A program made the position numbers and the translations under genes. DNA of 64,000 nt from G965267605 sp965267605 (lineage in GTDB: Bacteria > Bacteroidota > Bacteroidia > Flavobacteriales_E > Vicingaceae): assembly GCA_965267605.1 (NCBI GenBank), contig OZ254088.1, forward strand, positions 3,596,001 to 3,660,000, written 5' to 3'. The notes beneath the pieces are model-generated. The model was not told the origin of the DNA. It saw only the letters and a program-made list of their open reading frames with translations, and searched no databases. Below, in pieces: positions 32,032-39,920 of this stretch. Every line of letters begins with the position of its first letter. Position 1 is the stretch's first letter.

Positions 32032-32711
32032 TGCCAGACTTTCTAGCAGGCGAAATACTTTTATTCGATAAGCCTGTAGGCTGGTCGTCTTTTCAATTGG
32101 TGAAATGGGTGAGGTATCGGCTGAAGAACCAACTAGATGTTAAGAAGCTCAAGGTTGGTCACGCGGGCACGTTGGATCCCCTGGCAAGCGGATTGATGAT
32201 ACTTGCTACAGGTAAGAAAACAAAAGAACTTCAAGGACTAACCGGCTTGTCTAAAGCCTATACCGGAACAATTGTGCTTGGGGCAACCCGCCCATCTTAT
32301 GACGAAGAAACGGAAATAGATCAGCGCTATCCGGTTGAACATATCACTTCTGATTTGATTGAGCAGACCCGGCTGTCCTTCATAGGTGAGCAATTGCAAA
32401 CACCGCCCGTTTTCAGTGCAAAGAAGGTAGACGGAAAGCGAGCGTATGAGCATGCCAGAAAGGGGGAGGCGATAACCCTGAAGCAGAACATGATCAATAT
32501 TCATGCGTTTGATATCACGAACATTACGCAAGATGAATTGTCGTTTTACGTAGAATGTTCAAAAGGAACCTACATCAGATCGCTGGCTCATGATTTCGGC
32601 AAGGCGCTGGAATCAGGAGGTTATTTGAAAGATTTGAGAAGGGTTTCTATTGGTGAGTTCAATGTAAAGGATGCTTGGCTGATGGACGATTGGGAAAAGA
32701 GTATTGAGTAG
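32031..32711 (+). CDS. truB: tRNA pseudouridine(55) synthase
   Basis: The ATG at 32031 gives 226 residues; it overlaps the uppP stop (TAATG). Catalytic aspartate is D49 in KVGHAGTLDPLASG; other motifs are YTGTIVLGATRPSYD, QTPPVFSAKKVDGKRAYEHAR and CSKGTYIRSLAHDFG. It makes pseudouridine 55 in the T-loop of tRNAs. The C-terminal PUA-like part is short, as common in Bacteroidota. The final codons and stop lie inside palindromic repeat A, so the extreme C-terminus may derive from that element. Confidence 0.95.
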   Translation: MPDFLAGEILLFDKPVGWSSFQLVKWVRYRLKNQLDVKKLKVGHAGTLDPLASGLMILATGKKTKELQGLTGLSKAYTGTIVLGATRPSYDEETEIDQRYPVEHITSDLIEQTRLSFIGEQLQTPPVFSAKKVDGKRAYEHARKGEAITLKQNMINIHAFDITNITQDELSFYVECSKGTYIRSLAHDFGKALESGGYLKDLRRVSIGEFNVKDAWLMDDWEKSIE

Positions 32712-32788
32712 TTAGTACGCCTGCGGCTTTTGGTATTGAGTTGAATAGAACCAATCTCAATACTCACTTCTAGCTACTCAATACTCTT
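32697..32788. repeat. Palindromic intergenic repeat, copy A
   Basis: Outer arms AAGAGTATTGAGTAG (32697-32711) and CTACTCAATACTCTT (32774-32788) are perfectly complementary over 15 bp. Inside are a small GCC-TGC-GGC hairpin and a second stem TATTGAG / CTCAATA, giving a cloverleaf-like fold. The first about 35 bases nearly match copy B at 52953. CTTTTTTT just after the right arm could make it the terminator of the ftsX-truB transcript. Confidence 0.75.
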
Positions 32789-32797
32789 ACCTTTTTT

Positions 32798-32805
32798 TAT
32801 ATTTG
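32798..32805 (+). promoter_or_regulatory. -7 box of queA
   Basis: TATATTTG, an exact TAnnTTTG match, begins 10 bases after repeat A. It predicts a start near 32811 and a leader of about 20 bases. Confidence 0.5.
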
Positions 32806-32830
32806 CTCCCCCTCAAAACCCCGTAAGGTT

Positions 32831-33877
32831 ATGAAGCTTTCAAAATTCAAATTCGAATTACCGGAAAAACTTCTTGCAGAGCACCCGGCTTCGGAGCGTG
32901 ATGCCTCCAAGCTAATGGTTGTACACAGAGACACCGGTAAGATCGAGCACAAGGTATTTAGTGACGTTATTGATTACTTCGATGATGGTGACGTCTTTGT
33001 AACGAACAACACCAAAGTATTTCCGGCTCGTCTTTATGGCAACAAGGAAAAGACAGGTGCACGTATCGAAGTATTTCTTCTTAGAGAACTGAATCGAGAC
33101 AGTCTGCTTTGGGATGTACTTGTAGATCCAGCCAGAAAGATCCGAATTGGTAACAAGCTCTATTTCGGAGACGATGAATTGGTGGCAGAGGTAATAGACA
33201 ATACCACCTCCAGAGGTAGAACCCTGAGGTTCCTTTTTGATGGACCGTATGAAGATTTCAAGGCAACAATTGAAGCGTTGGGTCAGACTCCAATTCCTAA
33301 GTACATCAAAAGAGATGTGGTTCCTGAAGATGAAGAACGATACCAGACGGTATATGCTTCAGAAGAAGGCGCTGTTGCTGCACCAACCGCTGGACTTCAT
33401 TTCTCGAAGAATTTGATCAAGAAGTTGCAGATCAAGGGTATCGACTTTGCTCCAGTTACGTTGCACGTTGGTCTGGGTACTTTCCGCCCGGTTGAGGTGG
33501 AAGACCTTACCAAGCATAAAATGGATTCTGAAGAGATATCTATTTCACAGGCAACCGCAGATAGAGTGAACAGAGCGAAAGCGGAGAAAAAGAAGGTTTG
33601 TGCAATTGGAACAACATCTGTAAGGACAATCGAATCATCTGTTTCTACGGATGGTCAGTTGAAACCGTTTGATGGATGGACCAATAGGTTCATTTTCCCT
33701 CCTTACGAGTTCAGTATCCCAGATTGCATGATTACCAATTTCCATACACCTGAGTCTACGTTGTTGATGATGGTGGCTGCATTTGGTGGCTACGATCTAA
33801 TCATGGAAGCATACCAGGAAGCCATCAAGAAGAAGTACAGATTCTTCAGCTATGGTGACGCGATGCTTATTCTCTAA
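32831..33877 (+). CDS. queA: S-adenosylmethionine:tRNA ribosyltransferase-isomerase
   Basis: A 348-residue enzyme that builds epoxyqueuosine on tRNA from SAM. Diagnostic stretches are FKFELPEKLLAEHPASERDASKLMV-type start, FVTNNTKVFPARLYG, GAVAAPTAGLHFS, VTLHVGLGTFRPVEVE and the C-terminal MITNFHTPESTLLMMVAAF. Length is normal. Its TAA overlaps the ispD ATG by one base. Confidence 0.96.
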   Translation: MKLSKFKFELPEKLLAEHPASERDASKLMVVHRDTGKIEHKVFSDVIDYFDDGDVFVTNNTKVFPARLYGNKEKTGARIEVFLLRELNRDSLLWDVLVDPARKIRIGNKLYFGDDELVAEVIDNTTSRGRTLRFLFDGPYEDFKATIEALGQTPIPKYIKRDVVPEDEERYQTVYASEEGAVAAPTAGLHFSKNLIKKLQIKGIDFAPVTLHVGLGTFRPVEVEDLTKHKMDSEEISISQATADRVNRAKAEKKKVCAIGTTSVRTIESSVSTDGQLKPFDGWTNRFIFPPYEFSIPDCMITNFHTPESTLLMMVAAFGGYDLIMEAYQEAIKKKYRFFSYGDAMLIL

Positions 33878-34557
33878 TGACGCATTCTAAAACAACATTG
33901 GTCCTGCTTGCGGCAGGAAATGCCAGTCGTTTTGGTGGTGTGCAACCCAAGCAGTTTATCCCTTTGCAGGATAAGCCGCTGTTCTGGTACAGCCTCGAAA
34001 CGTTCCTGAAAGTGTTTGGTGAGTTGAATGTTGTTTTGGTATTACCCGAAGCACATCTTGAGGAGGCTGATCGTACAGAATGGCATTTCGAGCTGGGTGA
34101 ACGCATGAGTGTGGTTACTGGTGGAGTAACCCGGGTTGAATCGGTAAGGAACGCTTTGGCTAAAGTTGAAGACGATGCCATGGTCATCATCCACGATGCG
34201 GCCCGCCCTTTTACAACTCCTTCACTGGTGGAAGCATTGTTTGAATCTGCGTTGAAATATGGAAGTGCTGTACCATTCATTGAAATGCACGATACAGTGT
34301 ACAACGTGGTAGATGAAGTATATCCGAGCAGGGCGGAGTTGGTAAGAATTCAAACACCTCAATTTTATGAAGCGGGTAGTTTGAAGTTTGCTTTCGCAAG
34401 TACAACTTCTGGGGGATCGGCAGACGAATCCTCGATCATGGCTGCTGCGGGACATCATGTGAATTTAGTTCCGGGTGAAGAAACCAACTTCAAGATTACT
34501 ACCAAGGAAGACTGGGAAAAGGCACAACGCTACCTTACACAGCGTACACTGGCGTAA
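33877..34557 (+). CDS. ispD: 2-C-methyl-D-erythritol 4-phosphate cytidylyltransferase
   Basis: A 226-residue nucleotidyltransferase of the non-mevalonate isoprenoid pathway. It carries the CTP-binding LLAAGNASRFGGVQPKQFIPL (residues about 11-30), TGGVTRVESVRNAL, IHDAARPFTT and the C-terminal TDESS-like ADESSIM with NFKITTKEDW. The following polyprenyl synthase, two genes downstream, uses the same pathway's products. Confidence 0.93.
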   Translation: MTHSKTTLVLLAAGNASRFGGVQPKQFIPLQDKPLFWYSLETFLKVFGELNVVLVLPEAHLEEADRTEWHFELGERMSVVTGGVTRVESVRNALAKVEDDAMVIIHDAARPFTTPSLVEALFESALKYGSAVPFIEMHDTVYNVVDEVYPSRAELVRIQTPQFYEAGSLKFAFASTTSGGSADESSIMAAAGHHVNLVPGEETNFKITTKEDWEKAQRYLTQRTLA

Positions 34558-34566
34558 CTTTACAAT

Positions 34567-35619
34567 ATGGACTTACTGCCCAACATCAGGATGCTTACCA
34601 AAGGTGAGCTGGAATCAGTTATGCTAGATATGGGCGAGCCAAAGTTTCGGGGCGGGCAGCTTCACGATTGGATGTGGAAGAAAGGAGCGAAGACCTTCGA
34701 AGAAATGACCAACATTCCCCTTGAACTTCGAGAAAAACTTGCAGCGGTATACCGGATTGGTCAGATACGTGTGGATGAGGAGCAGGTGAGTGATGACGGC
34801 ACGATAAAAAGTGCTTTCAAACTTCACGACAACAATGTGGTAGAAGGCGTATTGATTCCAACAGAAGATCGGATGACGGCCTGCATTAGTTCTCAGGTGG
34901 GATGTAGCTTGAACTGTTCATTCTGTGCGACCGGAAAGTTGAAGCGCATGCGGAACATAGATGCGGATGAGATCTATGACCAGGTATATGCAATTGACCA
35001 GCAGGCGCGTGAACGGTATGATAAGCATCTGTCTAACATTGTACTTATGGGTATGGGCGAGCCACTTCTCAATTACAAGAACGTGGTTCGGGCAATGGAA
35101 ATGGTTGTGTCGGAGGAAGGATTAGGGATGTCTCCCAAGCGGATCACTTTGTCTACAGCGGGTATCGCTAAGATGATCCGTAAAATGGCGGATGATGAAC
35201 TGAAGATCAATCTTGCATTGTCTTTGCATGCGGCTAACGATGAGAAGCGCAACAAGATCATGCCCATCAACGAGCAAAACAACCTGGCCGAACTTAAGAG
35301 TGCATTGAAATACTATCACGGGAAAACAGGTAAATCGTTCACCTTTGAATACGTAATGTTGAAGGGGTTCAATGATTCTGAAGAAGACCTGAAAGAACTG
35401 GTTTCGTTTTCAGAACATCTCCCCGTTAAAGTGAACCTGATCCAGTACAATGCAGTGGAGGGTGATGAGTTTGAAGGAACCACCTTCGAATCCATGGAAG
35501 TCTTTGCAAAGAGCTTAAGAAATGCTGGTGTTTCAGCCAGTGTGCGCAGGAGCAGAGGTAAAGATATTGATGCGGCCTGTGGGCAGCTGGCGAACAAGAA
35601 CGAGGTTGCAGGTGTCTAA
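34567..35619 (+). CDS. rlmN: Dual-specificity 23S rRNA/tRNA adenine-C2 methyltransferase
   Basis: A 350-residue radical SAM enzyme that methylates A2503 of 23S rRNA and A37 of some tRNAs. The cluster ligands are C113, C117 and C120 (VGCSLNCSFCATG), and the methyl-shuttling C-terminal cysteine is C338 (DAACGQLA). GMGEPLLNY and SLHAANDEKRNKIMPIN are family hallmarks. It starts 9 bases after ispD. Confidence 0.96.
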   Translation: MDLLPNIRMLTKGELESVMLDMGEPKFRGGQLHDWMWKKGAKTFEEMTNIPLELREKLAAVYRIGQIRVDEEQVSDDGTIKSAFKLHDNNVVEGVLIPTEDRMTACISSQVGCSLNCSFCATGKLKRMRNIDADEIYDQVYAIDQQARERYDKHLSNIVLMGMGEPLLNYKNVVRAMEMVVSEEGLGMSPKRITLSTAGIAKMIRKMADDELKINLALSLHAANDEKRNKIMPINEQNNLAELKSALKYYHGKTGKSFTFEYVMLKGFNDSEEDLKELVSFSEHLPVKVNLIQYNAVEGDEFEGTTFESMEVFAKSLRNAGVSASVRRSRGKDIDAACGQLANKNEVAGV

Positions 35620-35637
35620 TTTCGTACATTGGAGACG

Positions 35638-36612
35638 ATGAGTGGCTTAACGGAGATCAAAGCACCCATTGAGGATGAGATGAGGAAATTCGAACCCTGG
35701 TTCAGGGATTCGATGAAAAGTTCTGTTCCGCTCCTCAATAAGATCACGCATTACATCGTAAAGCGAAAGGGGAAGCAGATGCGACCCATGTTTGTGTTCC
35801 TTTCAGCCAAGGTTTTCGAAACGCCAGGAGATTCCACTTATGTTGCTGCTTCGCTGATCGAACTTCTTCATACGGCAACATTAGTGCACGATGATGTGGT
35901 AGATGATGCTTACAAACGCAGAGGGTTCTTCTCTTTGAACTCATTATGGAAGAACAAGATTGCCGTGTTGGTAGGTGATTTCCTCCTTTCCAAGGGATTG
36001 CTGCTCTCTATAGATAATGATGAATTCGGTCTGTTGAAGATAGTGTCAACTGCCGTTCGTGAAATGAGTGAGGGGGAGCTTTTGCAGATCGAGAAAGCCA
36101 GAAGACTAGACATCGAGGAAGATATTTACTACGAGATCATCCGTCAGAAAACGGCCTCATTAATTGCCGCTTGTTGCGCTTCTGGCGCTGAAAGCGTACG
36201 CCAACCGCAGGAAGTGATCGATAAAATGTACGAATTCGGATTGGCTACCGGAATGGCATTCCAGATCAAGGATGACTTGTTCGACTACGGTGAAGGAGGA
36301 AACATTGGTAAGCCTACCGGTATTGATATCAAAGAGCAGAAAATGACATTACCCCTTATTTTTGCTTTGAACAATGTTGAGAAGAAGGATAAGCGCTTCA
36401 TGATCAATGTGGTCAAGAATCACAATACCGACAAGGAAAAGGTAAATCAGGTGATCAAGATGGTCATCGATTCCGGAGGAATAGATTATGCCACGAAGAA
36501 GATGCATGAGTATCGCGATCAAGCGCTGGATACGTTGAAAGAAATGCCCGATTGCCCTGCAAGAACTTCGTTAGAGCAATTGGTATTGTTCACAACGGAA
36601 CGTAACAAGTGA
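35638..36612 (+). CDS. Long-chain polyprenyl diphosphate synthase
   Basis: A 324-residue trans-isoprenyl diphosphate synthase, starting at the ATG at 35638; a TTG three codons earlier is possible. The two aspartate-rich motifs are DDVVDD (residues 85-90) and DDLFDY (from 212). GKQMRP and LVGDFLLSKG are also typical. Product is likely the octa- or heptaprenyl chain of menaquinone; chain length cannot be read reliably. Its stop overlaps the next gene's GTG. Confidence 0.93.
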   Translation: MSGLTEIKAPIEDEMRKFEPWFRDSMKSSVPLLNKITHYIVKRKGKQMRPMFVFLSAKVFETPGDSTYVAASLIELLHTATLVHDDVVDDAYKRRGFFSLNSLWKNKIAVLVGDFLLSKGLLLSIDNDEFGLLKIVSTAVREMSEGELLQIEKARRLDIEEDIYYEIIRQKTASLIAACCASGAESVRQPQEVIDKMYEFGLATGMAFQIKDDLFDYGEGGNIGKPTGIDIKEQKMTLPLIFALNNVEKKDKRFMINVVKNHNTDKEKVNQVIKMVIDSGGIDYATKKMHEYRDQALDTLKEMPDCPARTSLEQLVLFTTERNK

Positions 36613-37025
36613 GATATCTTCCATTCATATCAATACTATTTCTGCTTTGTGGATGTAAAGAGCCACAGAAAGAAGTGGTTACCAAAGAACTCTCCAATGG
36701 AGATCCGGAATTGGTAGTTACGTATGAAGGCGAGGGAGAGAAGCAGAAGGCGGTCTATGAAAAGTCGTTCTGGGAAGGTGAAAAGATCCGCCATGAAGGG
36801 GCCATTAAGAACGGTACGCGTGATGGCAAGTGGTTATCATATTACCGCAATGGCGAGATCTGGAGCGAGAAGACCTACAAGGATGGCCTGGAGAATGGCC
36901 CATCCATCACCTATTTCGATAACGGACAGATCCGGTTCAAGGGTCAATATGAGTTGGGTGAGGAAGTTGGGGAATGGAAATTCTACAACGAAAAAGGCGA
37001 TCTTCTGAAGACTGTCAACTATTGA
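36609..37025 (+). CDS. YwqK-like (MORN-repeat) lipoprotein
   Basis: A 138-residue protein with GTG start overlapping the upstream stop (GTGA). A lipoprotein signal ends at LFLLCGC. The rest is three to four MORN-like repeats of the form F/Y-x-G-x-x-x-G-x-W (RDGKWLSYYRNGEIWSE, LENGPSITYFDNGQIRFKG, EVGEWKFYNEKGDLLK). Such YwqK-type proteins are abundant in Bacteroidota and the database label antitoxin is not supported by anything here. Likely envelope-anchored; function unknown. Confidence 0.8.
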   Translation: MRYLPFISILFLLCGCKEPQKEVVTKELSNGDPELVVTYEGEGEKQKAVYEKSFWEGEKIRHEGAIKNGTRDGKWLSYYRNGEIWSEKTYKDGLENGPSITYFDNGQIRFKGQYELGEEVGEWKFYNEKGDLLKTVNY

Positions 37026-37056
37026 TAAGTCGTTCATATCCGGTTAATAAAATAGG

Positions 37057-37087
37057 TTTCATCACAAGGGTTCACTACGTACCTTTG
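37057..37087 (+). promoter_or_regulatory. dnaG promoter placing the start site at the start codon
   Basis: TTTC (37057-37060), 19 bases, then TACCTTTG (37080-37087), an exact -7 box at ideal spacing. Transcription should begin about 37091-37094, so the dnaG mRNA would have almost no leader before the GTG at 37094. Confidence 0.6.
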
Positions 37088-37093
37088 CTATAA

Positions 37094-39067
37094 GTGATTC
37101 CGCAGGAAACCATACGGCAGATACTGGAAACGGCTCGCATCGAAGAGGTGATAGGTGACTTTGTTACGCTCAAAAAATCAGGTAGCAATTTCAAAGCATT
37201 GAGTCCCTTTACTGACGAGAAAACACCGTCATTCATGGTCTCCCCAGCCAAGCAGATCTTCAAGGACTTCAGTTCAGGTAAGGGGGGCAATGTGGTATCC
37301 TTTCTAATGGACCACGAGCATTTCTCTTATCCAGAAGCACTTCGATGGCTGGCAGACAAGTACGGAATTGAAATAGATGAGGGTCCACGTTCAGAAGAAG
37401 ATATTCAACGCGAAGGTGAACGAGAGAGCTTATTCATTGTTAGCAACTATGCCAACGAGACCTTCATCAAGAATCTGCACGAGACAGAAGAAGGGCAGAA
37501 CATTGGTTTAAGCTATTTCCGCGAAAGGGGCTTTACGGAGAAGACCATTCATGATTTTCAACTGGGTTACGCCATGGAAGATGGGAACGCGTTTTCGGGT
37601 CAGGCTGTAACCGATGGCTATCAGGAGAAATACCTTGTAGACAGTGGGCTTTCGATCAAGCGTGACAATGGCGGTCTATGGGACCGGTTCAGAGGAAGGG
37701 TAATCTTCCCGATCAGAAACCTATCCGGAAAGGTCATTGGTTTTGGAGGAAGGATCCTCAATACCGAAGCGAAGACCGCTAAGTACCTGAACAGTCCAGA
37801 ATCTCTGATCTACCATAAGAGCAAAGTGCTCTATGGGTTGTTCGAAAGCAAGGGTGCCATTATCAAGCAAGACAGGTGCCTTTTGGTTGAGGGCTACACG
37901 GACGTTATCAGCCTGCATCAGGCTGGAGTAGAGAATGTGGTTTCTTCCAGTGGTACATCGCTTACGGTTGATCAGATCAAATTGATCAAGCGTTATACCA
38001 AGAATGTTACGGTTCTTTTCGATGGTGACAGTGCGGGTATTCGTGCATCGTTTAGGGGCATTGATATGCTATTGCAGCAAGGAATGGACATTCGCGTTGT
38101 GCCGTTCCCAGAAGGGGAGGATCCGGATTCTTATGCCAGGAAGCTCGATACGGATGAGTTGAAACTGTTCCTTGAAAATGGCTCTCAAGATTTCATGACG
38201 TTCAAAACGAACGTACTCATTGAAGAAACCGAGGGAGACCCGATAAGGAAGGCTGAGGTGGTGAGAGATATCGTTACATCAATTTCGATGATCTCTGATC
38301 AGATCAAACGATCTGTTTACCTGAGGGAATGTTCAAGGATCATGGAGATTCCTGAGCCGGCTTTGATCTCTGAGCTCAACAAGATCGTCAGCGCCAGGAA
38401 CACAACGAGGGCAAGAAGTGCACAGCAAAAGGTAGACGCCAATCCATTTTTGGAAAAGGTCTATGAAAAGGAGCCAACAGAGGATATTGGTGCACTAAAG
38501 CAATCGAAAGAAAAAGAGATCATTCGACTGCTATTGGTACATGGGGATAAGACTATTCGCCTGAAGATAAAGACGGAAAGTGAGGAAGGGGAAGAACAGG
38601 AGTTGGACCTGGATGTAAACGTGGCAGAGTATATTGTTCGTGACCTGCAGTTTGATGATATCGCGCTTTCGCATGCGCCATACGCAGCCATCGTTAGTGA
38701 GTACATTACCCATCTAGATGACCGACAGATTCCTGAGGATCGATACTTCATTTCCCATCCGGATGCTGAGATATCCAAAATCGCGGTAGATCTAATAACG
38801 TCTCAGTATGAACTTAGCACCAACTGGACAGAACGGCATAACATCCTTGTTGCTAAGGAAGAAGACAACGTCAAGGCGGCCATCCACAAAGGTGTGAACG
38901 GATACAAGCTGTTCCTCATCGAAGAAATGATCTCGCAAAAGAGAGAGGCTATCAAACTTCCAGCTGAAGGGGATGTTCCGGTAGATGAATTAGAGGACAT
39001 CCTCTCATTAGAAAGAATAAAATCCATGCTGGCTAACGGCATGCTGGGAAGGGTAGTGACCAGATAA
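37094..39067 (+). CDS. dnaG: DNA primase
   Basis: A 657-residue replication primase with GTG start. The N-terminal CHC2-like domain (residues about 1-95) keeps the fold signature LSPFTDEKTPSFMVSP and SGKGGNVVSFLM, but every usual zinc ligand (C, H, C, C) is replaced. The Toprim catalytic core follows: GRVIFPIRNLSGKVIGFGGRIL, LLVEGYTDVISLHQAG and TVLFDGDSAGI. The C-terminal about 230 residues, helical and acidic, should bind DnaB helicase. Other Bacteroidota primases that I recall also lack the zinc ligands. mscS starts directly after its stop. Confidence 0.96.
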   Translation: MIPQETIRQILETARIEEVIGDFVTLKKSGSNFKALSPFTDEKTPSFMVSPAKQIFKDFSSGKGGNVVSFLMDHEHFSYPEALRWLADKYGIEIDEGPRSEEDIQREGERESLFIVSNYANETFIKNLHETEEGQNIGLSYFRERGFTEKTIHDFQLGYAMEDGNAFSGQAVTDGYQEKYLVDSGLSIKRDNGGLWDRFRGRVIFPIRNLSGKVIGFGGRILNTEAKTAKYLNSPESLIYHKSKVLYGLFESKGAIIKQDRCLLVEGYTDVISLHQAGVENVVSSSGTSLTVDQIKLIKRYTKNVTVLFDGDSAGIRASFRGIDMLLQQGMDIRVVPFPEGEDPDSYARKLDTDELKLFLENGSQDFMTFKTNVLIEETEGDPIRKAEVVRDIVTSISMISDQIKRSVYLRECSRIMEIPEPALISELNKIVSARNTTRARSAQQKVDANPFLEKVYEKEPTEDIGALKQSKEKEIIRLLLVHGDKTIRLKIKTESEEGEEQELDLDVNVAEYIVRDLQFDDIALSHAPYAAIVSEYITHLDDRQIPEDRYFISHPDAEISKIAVDLITSQYELSTNWTERHNILVAKEEDNVKAAIHKGVNGYKLFLIEEMISQKREAIKLPAEGDVPVDELEDILSLERIKSMLANGMLGRVVTR

Positions 39068-39916
39068 ATGAAATGGCTGGACGACATACTGGAGTTTGAG
39101 CTGATTGACATCAGCAGCTACAACCTGCAGGTTGCTGACGTACTAGCGGTTCTGGCACTTGTGCTTGCGGCAGTAATTTGTCACAGCCTTATTGGTTTTG
39201 TGCTAAAGCGAAGAGAAAAGAGGCTTGGGGAGATGGATACCGGCCGGAAGGACGCGGTCATGAAGATCGTCAAGTACTTCTTAACGGTAATCGTTGTGGT
39301 AATGGGTATCGAAATGTTGGGTTTTGATCCCAACGTGCTCATCGCAAGTTCTGCTGCTTTGTTCGTGGGGCTGGGCTTTGGTCTGCAAGATGCGTTCAAG
39401 GATCTGATTTCTGGGATCATTCTCTTGTTTGAAGGAACTATATCCAAAGGAGATGTGATCGAGGTAGAAGGTCTGGTAGGAACCGTTCAGGAAATCAAGC
39501 TACGAACTACAGCAGTGCGAACGCGAGATGATATTTACGTGTTGGTTCCCAACCATAAGTTTGTGAGTGAAAGTGTGATCAACTGGAGTGAGTCGTCAAA
39601 GTATACCCGATTCCATGTTGAGGTGGGTGTTGCCTATGGTACAGATACAGGCATGATTCACGATTTATTAAAGGAAATCGCCAATAACCATGAACGCGTA
39701 TTAAAGAAAGAAGAAACCCTTGTGCTCTTCGAAGAGTTTGGCGATTCGTCTTTGAACTTCTCACTTCATTTCTGGACACAAGAGATCTGGGATGTGTTGA
39801 AGATCAAAAGTGAGATCCGAATGGAGATTGATCGACAGTTCAAAGAGAAGGGAATCTCTATTCCATTTCCACAGCGTGACTTACATTTGCGTACTTCAGA
39901 GGTTGAGCTGAAGTAG
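39068..39916 (+). CDS. MscS-family mechanosensitive channel
   Basis: A 282-residue small-conductance channel. Two N-terminal helices are followed by the pore-lining TM3 with SSAALFVGLGFGLQDAFKDLISG (about residues 93-116), then the beta domain (LFEGTISKGDVIEVEGLVGTV) and the alpha/beta C-domain. It would release osmolytes on hypo-osmotic shock. It begins immediately after dnaG and ends 4 bases before the ClC gene. Confidence 0.93.
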   Translation: MKWLDDILEFELIDISSYNLQVADVLAVLALVLAAVICHSLIGFVLKRREKRLGEMDTGRKDAVMKIVKYFLTVIVVVMGIEMLGFDPNVLIASSAALFVGLGFGLQDAFKDLISGIILLFEGTISKGDVIEVEGLVGTVQEIKLRTTAVRTRDDIYVLVPNHKFVSESVINWSESSKYTRFHVEVGVAYGTDTGMIHDLLKEIANNHERVLKKEETLVLFEEFGDSSLNFSLHFWTQEIWDVLKIKSEIRMEIDRQFKEKGISIPFPQRDLHLRTSEVELK

Positions 39917-39920
39917 TCCG

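Noticed and set aside
36609..37025. Antitoxin role for the YwqK-like protein
   Set aside because: It has a lipobox and MORN repeats and no toxin gene nearby; the database-style name is not evidence.
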